Shown here: piece after piece, positions 6,737 through 13,049 of the stretch
Layout: each line of letters opens with the position of its first letter
Numbering within the stretch: the first letter of the stretch is position 1
Assembly: GCA_029984035.1 (NCBI GenBank)
Contig: JASBYJ010000015.1
Coordinates: 1 to 13,110 of the forward strand
DNA length: 13,110 nt
Source: Conchiformibius sp.
GTDB lineage: Bacteria > Pseudomonadota > Gammaproteobacteria > Burkholderiales > Neisseriaceae
Reading direction: 5' to 3'
Translations under genes and position numbers: made by a program
Notes under the pieces: model-generated
Told to the model about the DNA's origin: nothing
Database searches by the model: none
Seen by the model: the letters and a program-made list of their open reading frames with translations, nothing else

Positions 6737-7123
6737 TCAAACCATATCGGATTCAGCCACCGCAAAAGCCAGCACATACTCTTTTTCATCGCTCAGACTG
6801 AGATGTACTTTACCGACACCCTTCTCTTTCAGCCATACGGCCAAAGGCGGTTCGAAAAAATATTCGGGTTTACCCAATTTATCCTTGCCGACAGTAATAT
6901 TGCCAAAACTGACCACCCCGCGTATCCCCGTACCCACTGCTTTGGCAAATGCTTCTTTCGCGGCAAAACGCTTGGCAAGAAAAGCAGCCTGATGACGGCA
7001 GCCTGCAAAATCATGCTGCTCAACCCTGCTTAAAATGCGTTGCGCCAACGCGTTGCCGTATTGGCGGTACATTCTCTCAATTCTGGCAATCTCAAGAATA
7101 TCTGTTCCGATACCGTAAACCAT
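6737..7123 (-). CDS. acpS: Holo-[acyl-carrier-protein] synthase
   Basis: Transfers 4'-phosphopantetheine from CoA to the serine of apo-ACP, activating it for fatty-acid synthesis; cytoplasmic trimer. From the ATG at 7123 it has 128 residues (E. coli AcpS 126). The N-terminal motif MVYGIGTDILEIARIER carries the magnesium-binding Asp8. The second signature LAKRFAAKEAFAKA carries Glu57, the other metal ligand. A TTG 12 bases upstream is open in frame, but the ATG is preferred: GAGGAAA lies 3-4 bases before it, and the homology begins there. It is the second gene after pdxJ, with 8 bases between the pdxJ stop and this ATG, so the Shine-Dalgarno sequence overlaps the pdxJ stop and coupling is likely. 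The pdxJ-acpS order is common in proteobacteria. Confidence 0.95.
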   Translation of the reverse strand: MVYGIGTDILEIARIERMYRQYGNALAQRILSRVEQHDFAGCRHQAAFLAKRFAAKEAFAKAVGTGIRGVVSFGNITVGKDKLGKPEYFFEPPLAVWLKEKGVGKVHLSLSDEKEYVLAFAVAESDMV

Positions 7124-7131
7124 CGTTTTCC

Positions 7132-7860
7132 TCAAATACTGCCGCGAGCTCTGTACATCGCTTCTTTCATTTGGCGGATAGCTTCAGGCAGCCCTAAAAA
7201 TACTGCCTGTGAAATCAAAGAATGTCCGATATTCAATTCTACAATTTGCGGAATTTTGGCAATAGCCCCGACATTTTGGACAGTCAAACCATGTCCCGCA
7301 TTGACCGTCATGCCTAAATTCGAGGCAAATTCGGCGGCACTGCGGATACGTTGCAATTCATATTCCCGCCCTTCGGCGGTATGTGCATCGGCATAAGCAC
7401 CCGTATGCAGTTCAATCACCCGCGCACCCGCATCATAGGCTGCCTGAATCTGCTCGGTATCCGCACCGATAAAAATGGATACGCGAACACCGGCCTGATG
7501 GAGTTTCGCCGTATAAAACGCTACTTTTTCCTTTTGGGCCAAAACGTCCAAACCTCCTTCTGTAGTGACTTCTTCGCGCTTTTCGGGAACGATACACACA
7601 TCTTCAGGCAGCACTTTCAAAGCGTTTGTCAACATTTCTTCCGTCATCGCCATTTCCAGATTCAAACGGGTCTTGACCGCATTTTTAATTGCGAAAACAT
7701 CATCGTCTTTAATATGGCGGCGGTCTTCGCGCAAATGCAGCGTAATCAAATCCGCGCCGTAAGTTTCTGCCACCAGTGCGGCTTCCAAAGGGCTGGGATA
7801 GTTTACGCCGCGCGCATTACGCAGCGTGGCAACATGGTCTATATTCACACCCAGAAGCAT
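7132..7860 (-). CDS. pdxJ: Pyridoxine 5'-phosphate synthase
   Basis: Condenses 1-deoxy-D-xylulose 5-phosphate with 3-amino-2-oxopropyl phosphate to pyridoxine 5'-phosphate, the last ring-forming step of the DXP-dependent vitamin B6 pathway; cytoplasmic TIM barrel. From the ATG at 7860 it has 242 residues (E. coli 243). It begins with the family signature LLGVNIDHVATLRNARG. The active-site stretch LHLREDRRHI gives His42 and Arg44 by E. coli alignment, Glu69 lies in LNLEMA, and a late VNAGHGL supplies the conserved histidine. The frame is open further upstream, to 7902, but AAAGGAAA 7 bases before the ATG at 7860 and the conserved N-terminus fix this start. Promoter seen at 7903-7931. An exact uptake sequence (7437-7448) lies in the gene. 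Confidence 0.96.
   Translation of the reverse strand: MLLGVNIDHVATLRNARGVNYPSPLEAALVAETYGADLITLHLREDRRHIKDDDVFAIKNAVKTRLNLEMAMTEEMLTNALKVLPEDVCIVPEKREEVTTEGGLDVLAQKEKVAFYTAKLHQAGVRVSIFIGADTEQIQAAYDAGARVIELHTGAYADAHTAEGREYELQRIRSAAEFASNLGMTVNAGHGLTVQNVGAIAKIPQIVELNIGHSLISQAVFLGLPEAIRQMKEAMYRARGSI
7437..7448 (+). repeat. DNA uptake sequence (AG-simDUS type) inside pdxJ
   Basis: Exact AGGCTGCCTGAA on the strand opposite to the gene, encoding part of IQAAYDAG. Confidence 0.9.
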
Positions 7861-7902
7861 GTTTGTTTTCCTTTCCGTCAGCAGTCGATACGTGTTGTCC
7901 AA

Positions 7903-7931
7903 AGTGTAGCATCTTTACACTGCTTCGTCAT
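7903..7931 (-). promoter_or_regulatory. Sigma70-type promoter for pdxJ-acpS
   Basis: Read on the minus strand: -35 ATGACG (7931-7926, 4 of 6 matches), a 17-base spacer, and -10 TACACT (7908-7903) preceded by TGC (extended -10). The transcript start would be near 7896, giving a leader of roughly 36 bases. Confidence 0.55.
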
Positions 7932-7965
7932 ATTTTCACACTTTTTGGCAAAATTCACACTCAAA

Positions 7966-8006
7966 TTGATTTTTATCAAAGCCGCCTACCCCAACTCGGT
8001 TACAAT
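7966..8006 (+). promoter_or_regulatory. FNR-type promoter: perfect FNR box plus -10 for the DUF3149 gene
   Basis: TTGAT-TTTT-ATCAA (7966-7979) is an exact match to the FNR consensus TTGATNNNNATCAA. A -10 hexamer TACAAT (5 of 6) is at 8001-8006 with no good -35. A start near 8013-8014 puts the FNR centre (7972.5) at about -41, the standard class II activating position. The site also lies upstream of the divergent pdxJ promoter, but about 76 bases from that start. Confidence 0.65.
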
Positions 8007-8054
8007 CCGCCCCATTACAACACCAAACAACCTTTCCACAGAAGGAGCACTGCC

Positions 8055-8207
8055 ATGGAATTATTTGCCGAACTGTTTAAATCAACTATCGGCTTGCTGT
8101 CTCTTTTCACTATCAGCTTCATTATTGTGATGGCTGCCTATATTTTCTTTTGGGTAAAAAAACAGGCCGCCAAAGATGAAGCCAATGCACGCAGACAGCG
8201 GCATTAA
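8055..8207 (+). CDS. DUF3149-type small membrane protein
   Basis: A 50-residue protein, MELFAELFKS to the C-terminal ARRQRH, recognised as resembling the DUF3149 family of short beta-proteobacterial membrane proteins of unknown function. The first ten residues look amphipathic. One membrane helix spans about 11-34 (IGLLSLFTISFIIVMAAYIFFW). The tail is short, charged and basic (VKKQAAKDEANARRQRH), so the C-terminus is probably cytoplasmic. AAGGAG (8042-8047) lies exactly 7 bases before the ATG, a strong start. It is monocistronic: the FNR-type promoter lies upstream and a strong terminator downstream. The perfect FNR box suggests induction at low oxygen, so a role linked to respiration or its assembly is possible, but this is inference only. 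Confidence 0.85.
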   Translation: MELFAELFKSTIGLLSLFTISFIIVMAAYIFFWVKKQAAKDEANARRQRH

Positions 8208-8242
8208 TTTATCACTGTTTTCCTCTTGATGTGTGTGTGTTC

Positions 8243-8271
8243 GGTGCGGATGAAAGTCCGCACCTTTTTTT
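8243..8271 (+). terminator. Strong intrinsic terminator after the DUF3149 gene
   Basis: An 8-bp stem GGTGCGGA/TCCGCACC (8243-8250 with 8257-8264), loop TGAAAG, followed by seven T residues. Confidence 0.93.
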
Positions 8272-8366
8272 GTTTTACCCGTCCTTACTTTTCAGGCAGC
8301 CCTTACTATCCAAACGCTGCCTGAAACACTACAATTAACCCGTTTTGATTTCGGAGCATGCTTCCC

Positions 8367-9317
8367 ATGGCACAACACCATAAATTGATTATTTTAGGTT
8401 CAGGACCGGCAGGATACACCGCAGCAGTTTATGCGGCGCGCGCCAACCTTCAGCCTGTCGTGATTACAGGTATGGCACCAGGCGGACAATTGATGACCAC
8501 CACAGAAGTAGACAATTGGCCCGCCGATGCAGACGGCGTACAAGGTCCGGAGCTGATGGAGCGCTTTTTAAAACATGCCGAGCGTTTCGGTACGCAAATC
8601 CTGTTTGACCATATCCATACGGCAGATTTGCAACAACGCCCTTTCAAGCTGCAAGGCGATGCAGGCGAATACACTTGCGATGCCCTGATTATCGCCACAG
8701 GCGCCTCTGCAAAATATCTGGGTTTGCCAAGCGAAGAAGAGTTTGCAGGGCGCGGCGTATCGGCTTGCGCCACCTGTGACGGTTTCTTTTACAAAGGACA
8801 AACAGTTGCCGTAGTCGGCGGCGGCAATACCGCAGTGGAAGAAGCACTTTATCTTTCCAACATTGCCGAAAAAGTCATCCTTATCCACCGCCGCGACACG
8901 TTCCGCGCCGAAAAAATCATGATAGACAAACTGATGCAGCGCGTAACCGAAGGTAAAATCGAATTAAAGCTCAATGCCGTGTTAGACAACATCAGCGGCA
9001 ATGCACAAGGTGTCGATACCGTTCATCTGCAATACCACGACGGCACAACGGAAAGCCTGCCTGTCAGCGGCGTGTTCATCGCTATCGGACACAAACCCAA
9101 TACCGATATTTTCCAAGGCCAGCTCGATATGGACGAAGCAGGCTACCTGAAAACACGCGGCGGCAACAGCAATGTAGGCGCAACCAATATTGAAGGAGTA
9201 TGGGCGGCCGGAGATGTGAAAGACCATACCTACCGTCAAGCCATCACCAGTGCCGCTTCAGGCTGCCAAGCAGCTTTGGACGCGGAACGCTGGTTGTCGT
9301 CCCAAGGTTTGGTGTAA
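8367..9317 (+). CDS. trxB: Thioredoxin reductase (NADPH)
   Basis: FAD enzyme that passes electrons from NADPH to thioredoxin; cytoplasmic homodimer. It has 316 residues from the ATG at 8367. The FAD-binding motif GSGPAGYTAAVYAARA starts at residue 11. The redox centre CATC is Cys134 and Cys137 in GVSACATCDGFFY. The NADPH motif VVGGGNTAVEEALYL follows, with IHRRDTFRA giving the 2'-phosphate-binding arginines. The C-terminal FAD motif is AAGDVKDHTYRQAITSAASG. An ATG nine bases upstream (8358) is in frame, but GGAG at 8353-8356 is only 1 base from it and 10 bases from the chosen ATG. A -10-like TACAAT is at 8330-8335 without a good -35. Two degenerate uptake sequences (8291, 8315) lie upstream. 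Confidence 0.96.
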   Translation: MAQHHKLIILGSGPAGYTAAVYAARANLQPVVITGMAPGGQLMTTTEVDNWPADADGVQGPELMERFLKHAERFGTQILFDHIHTADLQQRPFKLQGDAGEYTCDALIIATGASAKYLGLPSEEEFAGRGVSACATCDGFFYKGQTVAVVGGGNTAVEEALYLSNIAEKVILIHRRDTFRAEKIMIDKLMQRVTEGKIELKLNAVLDNISGNAQGVDTVHLQYHDGTTESLPVSGVFIAIGHKPNTDIFQGQLDMDEAGYLKTRGGNSNVGATNIEGVWAAGDVKDHTYRQAITSAASGCQAALDAERWLSSQGLV

Positions 9318-9377
9318 TATCAATTTCATTCGCCGGATATCCCATCTCATATATCTATTCCAATCAACCTAACAAGC

Positions 9378-9415
9378 AAGGCTGCCTGAAAATGATTCAG
9401 ACAGCCTTCTTTAAT
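9378..9415 (+). terminator. Uptake-sequence terminator after trxB
   Basis: The exact uptake sequence AGGCTGCCTGAA (9379-9390) faces a one-mismatch copy (TTCAGACAGCCT, 9396-9407). The 13-bp stem has one mismatch and a 5-base loop, and is followed by CTTTAATT. It starts 61 bases after the trxB stop. Confidence 0.7.
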
Positions 9416-9623
9416 TATTACGATATTGAGATATTTTATTTCAACATAATGAATGATTACACAAAAACAATCCGTCCCCGACCAATAAGGGATTACAATA
9501 TCTTTCAGGCCAATCACTTCTGCATCTCACATGATTTTTTTATCGTCATCGCAACAGCCTGCCATCTGAATATTTCCGTCTCCACATTTAAAATGCTACG
9601 CCTGTCTTTGATGACATCAACAA

Positions 9624-9651
9624 AGGCTGCCTGAAACTATTCAGGCAGCCT
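9624..9651 (-). terminator. Uptake-sequence terminator after the symporter gene
   Basis: Two exact uptake sequences (9624-9635 plus, 9640-9651 minus) form a perfect 12-bp stem with loop ACTA. On the minus strand the hairpin starts 25 bases past the stop of the symporter gene and is followed by TTTGTT. It may act in both directions. Confidence 0.75.
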
Positions 9652-9675
9652 GTCTGACATGATTCAAATCATCAA

Positions 9676-11175
9676 TTACCAAACATCCGAACGTATTTTA
9701 CGTTTCAAAACAGGGTGTTCTGATAATTTAAATTCGGGCTTATCCTTACCCATACGCATTTTTGCAGTGTAGTCTTTCAATAAGGCCACCACCAGTTTGT
9801 ACATCAACACGATGCTTACCAAGTTGATTAAAGCCATCACTGCCATGGTCAAATCACCCATATCCCATACAATCTCCACTTTAGTCACCGAACCGAAATA
9901 CACAAATGCCAATACGGCCATACGGAATACGGTCAATACCAAGCGGTTGCTGTGCAGATATTGGATATTGCTTTCGGCATAGGCGTAGTTGCCGATAATC
10001 GAAGAGAATGCAAACATAAACAGCACTACTGCCAAGAATTGTTGCGCCCATGCGCCGACATGGCTTTCCAAGGCTGCTTGGGTCAGTTGGATACCGCTCA
10101 AATCGGGATTGGCGGGCATATTGGCCAACAAAACGATGAATGCGGTACAAGAACACACAATCATGGTGTCCACAAATACCGCCAGCATTTGAATCAAACC
10201 TTGTGATACAGGGTGCTTCACATCAGCCGAAGCGGCAGCGTTCGGTGCCGAACCTTGACCGGCTTCGTTAGAATACAAGCCCCGTTGGATACCGTGCATC
10301 ATTGCCCGCGAAATCAGGCCGCCCACGAAACCGCTGCCGGCTGCCTGAAAATTAAAGGCATCTTGGAAAATCAGACCGAACATGCGCGGTATCTCGCCGA
10401 TATTGACCAATACCACAAACAAAGCTACCAGCAAATAAATCAATGCCATTGCCGGTACAACTGCTTCAGATACTCTGGCTACGCGCTTGATACCGCCGAA
10501 AATAATCGGTGCGGCCAAAATCACCAATAAGGTTCCCAAAGCGTATTTATAGGTATTCCACTGTTCCGCCGATACGCCGTGTGCTTCGGTCATGCCTGCG
10601 GCAGACTGTACCGCCTGCACAATAGTATTGGCCTGAATGGCGTTATATACCAAACCAAAACATACAATCAGGCTGACGGAAAACAAAATCGACAGCCAAC
10701 GCTGTCCCAATCCGTGGGCGATATAATAAGCAGGACCGCCTCGGAACAAACCGGTCTGCTTGTCACGCACTTTGAACAATTGCGCCAAAGTGGACTCGGC
10801 AAACGCAGAACTCATACCGATAAAAGCAGTCAGCCACATCCAAAACACGGCGCCCGGCCCGCCCAAACTGATTGCGATAGCCACGCCGGCGATATTCCCC
10901 GTGCCGACACGGCTGGCCAAACCGGTTACAAACGCCTGGAAAGAAGTAATGCTGTTTGCACCGCCCGAACTTTGGCGGCTGCCTTTAAGTTCCTTAATAC
11001 TGCGTCCGAACAGCCGCACTTGAACCAAACCTGTCGCAACCGTGAAAAACAGTCCGACACCAATCAAAATCCATACCAAAGCATCCCATAACGGGCTGCT
11101 GAGTGCATTAACCAAGCAATGCACGCCATCTAAAAGGGCTTCGCTATTCCCGCAGGCTGCAAAAGATTCAAACAT
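9676..11175 (-). CDS. Sodium:alanine/glycine symporter family (AGCS) transporter
   Basis: Inner-membrane carrier that, by family, takes up alanine or glycine with sodium ions. It has 499 residues from the ATG at 11175, within the usual AGCS range, and about ten or more hydrophobic helices. The family signature GGPGAVFWMWLTAFIG begins near residue 105, preceded by the conserved GTGNIAGVAIAISLG (from about 91). FRGGPAYYIAHGLG and SNEAGQGSAPNAAA, also typical, follow. A TTG 27 bases upstream is in frame, but the ATG is preferred: GAGG lies 8 bases before it, with AAGGA even closer. The exact substrate cannot be read from sequence. It is convergent with trxB and divergent from the bioC-like gene. 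Confidence 0.93.
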   Translation of the reverse strand: MFESFAACGNSEALLDGVHCLVNALSSPLWDALVWILIGVGLFFTVATGLVQVRLFGRSIKELKGSRQSSGGANSITSFQAFVTGLASRVGTGNIAGVAIAISLGGPGAVFWMWLTAFIGMSSAFAESTLAQLFKVRDKQTGLFRGGPAYYIAHGLGQRWLSILFSVSLIVCFGLVYNAIQANTIVQAVQSAAGMTEAHGVSAEQWNTYKYALGTLLVILAAPIIFGGIKRVARVSEAVVPAMALIYLLVALFVVLVNIGEIPRMFGLIFQDAFNFQAAGSGFVGGLISRAMMHGIQRGLYSNEAGQGSAPNAAASADVKHPVSQGLIQMLAVFVDTMIVCSCTAFIVLLANMPANPDLSGIQLTQAALESHVGAWAQQFLAVVLFMFAFSSIIGNYAYAESNIQYLHSNRLVLTVFRMAVLAFVYFGSVTKVEIVWDMGDLTMAVMALINLVSIVLMYKLVVALLKDYTAKMRMGKDKPEFKLSEHPVLKRKIRSDVW

Positions 11176-11312
11176 AGTCCTTACCTCAAAAAGATTTAAC
11201 AATCAATGTTTCAATAAAAGTTAAGAAAATTCAAATATCTTTACAGACGAAACTCATCCCACGCAAAGAATAAATCAATCAACCTATTGTTAAATATATA
11301 AATTTATTAACT

Positions 11313-11346
11313 CTCTCCATTTTATACCATAATGGAGGGCTTTTTT
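11313..11346 (+). terminator. Orphan plus-strand intrinsic terminator
   Basis: Stem 11313-11321 with 11331-11339 (core CTCCAT/ATGGAG, one G-T pair), 9-base loop, followed by CTTTTTT. On the minus strand the hairpin is not followed by T residues, so it works only in the plus direction. The upstream plus-strand neighbour is an antisense gene, so what it terminates is unknown. Confidence 0.75.
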
Positions 11347-11396
11347 ATAATACATAGCTTAACCAAAAATCGCAAACACTTTCAATTTGTCTTCGG

Positions 11397-11425
11397 TTGC
11401 CAAGCTGCAGCCGCTTCTTTACAAT
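11397..11425 (+). promoter_or_regulatory. Sigma70 promoter for the bioC-like gene and ruvA
   Basis: -35 TTGCCA (11397-11402, 5 of 6), a 17-base spacer, -10 TACAAT (11420-11425, 5 of 6). The transcript would start near 11432, leaving about 45 bases of leader. Confidence 0.7.
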
Positions 11426-11476
11426 CCCTGCCACCGCCAAACTTACCCTTGAATCACAACAAAACTGCAACACATC

Positions 11477-12247
11477 ATGCACGACTTATGGGCGGTACAC
11501 CGCCACCTAGCCACAGAATTAGACAGCCGTTTGGCACTGCTGCGCAATGCTCCCACCACAGTTACCCTGATAGGTGCAGATGCAGACATCAGTCATCAGC
11601 TGTTGGCAACGCGCTATCCGGACGCACGTTTTCACGAATACGATGAACACAGTGAACAATTACATCATGCCGCCATACAACGCAAACCCAAACTGTTAGA
11701 CAAATGGCGCGGCAAAACCGTTGGACAAACCTGTCAGAATCTAAACGAACCGCTGCCTGAAAACAGTGCAGATATGCTGTTTTCCAATCTCAAGTTGCAT
11801 CAGGCCCCCGATACGGCCAATATTTTGCAAAATTGGTCAAATCATTTAAAACCCGATGGGCTGCTCTTTTTCAGCTGCTTAGGCGGCAACTCGCTGCCTG
11901 AAATCCGCAGCCTTCTTACCGAACACGGCATAACCTGCGCCGCATCCAATTTGCGCGATATGCATGATTGGGGAGATATGCTGCTGCAAGGCTTTAACGA
12001 CCCGATAACCGATACCGCCCGTGTACAACTGGCCTACGAACGGTTTGCAGATATGCAGCAAGATATGCAACATTTAAAGCTGTGGCAGGCACTGCAACCC
12101 GACAGGCTGCCTGAAGCAGAGCGGCTGCTGCAGATAGCATGGGAACAAGGCAAACTATCCCACATCACACTGGAAACCGTGTTCGGACATGCCATAAAAA
12201 AAATCAGGCAGCCTGAAAACACACGGCCCATACATTTTTACCGTTAA
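11477..12247 (+). CDS. BioC-like class I methyltransferase homologue
   Basis: 256 residues, similar in length and C-terminal pattern to BioC (E. coli 251), the malonyl-ACP O-methyltransferase of biotin synthesis. BioC-like landmarks: ADMLFSNLKLHQ (98-109, compare FDLAWSNLAVQW), GLLFFSCLGGNSLPEIR (128-144, compare VAFTTLVQGSLPEL), DMHDWGDMLLQGF (161-173), and an ending LLQIAWEQGKLSHITLETVFG like that of BioC. SAM motif I, normally VLDxGCGxG, reads TVTLIGADADIS (28-39) and lacks the glycine cluster, so catalysis in the standard way is uncertain. An in-frame TGA shortly upstream leaves ATG 11477 as the only ATG start. No Shine-Dalgarno sequence is visible; the preceding bases are A/C-rich. No other biotin gene is in view. 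It shares a promoter with ruvA. Confidence 0.8.
   Translation: MHDLWAVHRHLATELDSRLALLRNAPTTVTLIGADADISHQLLATRYPDARFHEYDEHSEQLHHAAIQRKPKLLDKWRGKTVGQTCQNLNEPLPENSADMLFSNLKLHQAPDTANILQNWSNHLKPDGLLFFSCLGGNSLPEIRSLLTEHGITCAASNLRDMHDWGDMLLQGFNDPITDTARVQLAYERFADMQQDMQHLKLWQALQPDRLPEAERLLQIAWEQGKLSHITLETVFGHAIKKIRQPENTRPIHFYR
12104..12115 (+). repeat. DNA uptake sequence (AG-simDUS type) inside the bioC-like gene
   Basis: Exact AGGCTGCCTGAA, encoding part of DRLPEAE. Confidence 0.9.
12206..12217 (+). repeat. Uptake-sequence variant (AG-kingDUS type) near the 3' end of the bioC-like gene
   Basis: Exact AGGCAGCCTGAA, within a 13-base palindromic core TCAGGCAGCCTGA; encodes part of IRQPEN. Confidence 0.6.
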
Positions 12248-12267
12248 ACCAACCTTCAGGAAAGAAT

Positions 12268-12852
12268 ATGATTAGCAGACTCACCGGAATCCTGTTAGAA
12301 AAACAGCCTCCGCAAATTTTGATAGATGTCAACGGAGTAGGCTATGAAGCAGACGTATCCATGCAAACCTTCTATGCCCTGCCGGCAACCGGCAGCCGCG
12401 TGAGCATCCATACCCAATTAATTGTCCGCGAAGATGCCCATTTATTATTCGGATTCGCCGATGCACAAGAGCGTAACGTTTTCAGGCAGCTGATAAAAGT
12501 GAGCGGCATTGGCGCAAAAACCGCCTTAGGCATTTTATCCGCTATGACGGCAGAAGAATTAGCACAAGCCATCGCACAAGAAGATATCAAACGGCTGTCG
12601 GCCGCACCCGGAATCGGTAAAAAAACCGCCGAACGCATGATTCTGGAATTGCGCGGAAAACTGGAAGGCAACGGAACTCTCTTACCGCAAAGCAACAACA
12701 ATCTTTCAGGCAGCAATCACACCGATATCATCGGTACCTTAATGGCTTTGGGCTACAGCGAACGTGAAGCCACCGCAGCAGTCAAAAACATTCCTGCCGA
12801 TATAAATGTTAGCGAAGGAGTGAAAACTGCATTGAAAAATATGGTGAAATGA
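12268..12852 (+). CDS. ruvA: Holliday junction branch migration protein RuvA
   Basis: DNA-binding subunit of RuvAB, which binds four-way junctions as a tetramer and loads the RuvB motor. The 194 residues are slightly below E. coli (203). The N-terminal OB-fold is MISRLTGILLEK... with NGVGYEADV. The acidic pin is conserved as Glu55-Asp56 (IVREDAH). Two helix-hairpin-helix motifs are seen, VSGIGAKTALGIL (78-90) and AAPGIGKKTAERMI (112-125). A flexible linker (about 133-150) precedes the RuvB-binding domain III (about 151-194, ALGYSEREATAAV). AGGA lies 6 bases before the ATG. It follows the bioC-like gene by 20 bases and is probably cotranscribed. ruvB and ruvC are not next to it in this window. 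Confidence 0.97.
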   Translation: MISRLTGILLEKQPPQILIDVNGVGYEADVSMQTFYALPATGSRVSIHTQLIVREDAHLLFGFADAQERNVFRQLIKVSGIGAKTALGILSAMTAEELAQAIAQEDIKRLSAAPGIGKKTAERMILELRGKLEGNGTLLPQSNNNLSGSNHTDIIGTLMALGYSEREATAAVKNIPADINVSEGVKTALKNMVK

Positions 12853-13049
12853 TTCAAGCAAGATTTTAGACATCCGTTCCCATAAATCTTTAATATATAA
12901 ATTTCACTACATTAAACTAAAAATAAGAAACTATGCCAAATAATGAAAAAGCTTAATTTAATCTGACAACCTTTTGATAAAAAACTCTCATCATAAAAAA
13001 GTATTTTCTATAGTTAGAAAATCAAACAATCTACTGAATACAGCATATT
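12853..13049. other. AT-rich region after ruvA
   Basis: No gene is seen. A weak inverted repeat AAGATTT/AAATCTT (12860-12866 with 12884-12890, 17-base loop) lies just after the ruvA stop and is not followed by a real T run, so ruvA termination is unclear. Confidence 0.5.
12995..13022 (-). terminator. Possible minus-strand terminator at the right end
   Basis: A perfect 8-bp but AT-rich stem ATTTTCTA/TAGAAAAT (13003-13010 with 13015-13022), loop TAGT. On the minus strand it is followed by ACTTTTTT. It lies 28 bases past the stop of the possible minus-strand gene at 13050. Confidence 0.4.

Larger units (their letters stand above)
9318..9675. other. Convergent intergenic region between trxB and the symporter gene
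   Basis: 358 bases between the ends of two convergent genes, framed by two uptake-sequence hairpins (9378-9415 and 9624-9651). The AT-rich middle contains no reading frame with a credible start and ribosome-binding site. Short open stretches on the minus strand in two frames are not enough to call a pseudogene. Confidence 0.6.
11176..11476. other. Divergent intergenic region upstream of the symporter and bioC-like genes
   Basis: About 300 bases, AT-rich at the symporter end. It contains a complete plus-strand terminator (11313-11346) with no plus-strand gene before it, and a good promoter (11397-11425) for the bioC-like gene. No clear minus-strand promoter for the symporter was identified; a TTGCGT with a weak TAAAGA 17 bases on is the best candidate. 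Confidence 0.6.

Noticed and set aside
7124..7135. TTG start for acpS twelve bases upstream of the ATG
   Set aside because: It overlaps the Shine-Dalgarno sequence, and family homology starts at the ATG at 7123. The same logic rejects the TTG at 11202 for the symporter.
7351..8130. Long plus-strand frames across pdxJ
   Set aside because: They are antisense to pdxJ. Only the last part of one of them (from 8055) is real: the DUF3149 protein with its own AAGGAG.
9393..9634. A possible 80-codon protein after trxB on the plus strand
   Set aside because: Its ATG lies in the loop of the trxB terminator, there is no Shine-Dalgarno sequence, and it ends in the next uptake-sequence hairpin.
9347..9636. 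Coding-like minus-strand stretches in two frames, possible decayed gene
   Set aside because: The first (40 codons, ending at 9514) has no start codon near its beginning. The second runs through a terminator hairpin. I recognise no family, so a pseudogene call is not supported.
11332..11646. A 104-codon plus-strand frame overlapping the bioC-like gene
   Set aside because: It starts within a terminator stem and runs out of frame through a gene with clear BioC-like motifs.
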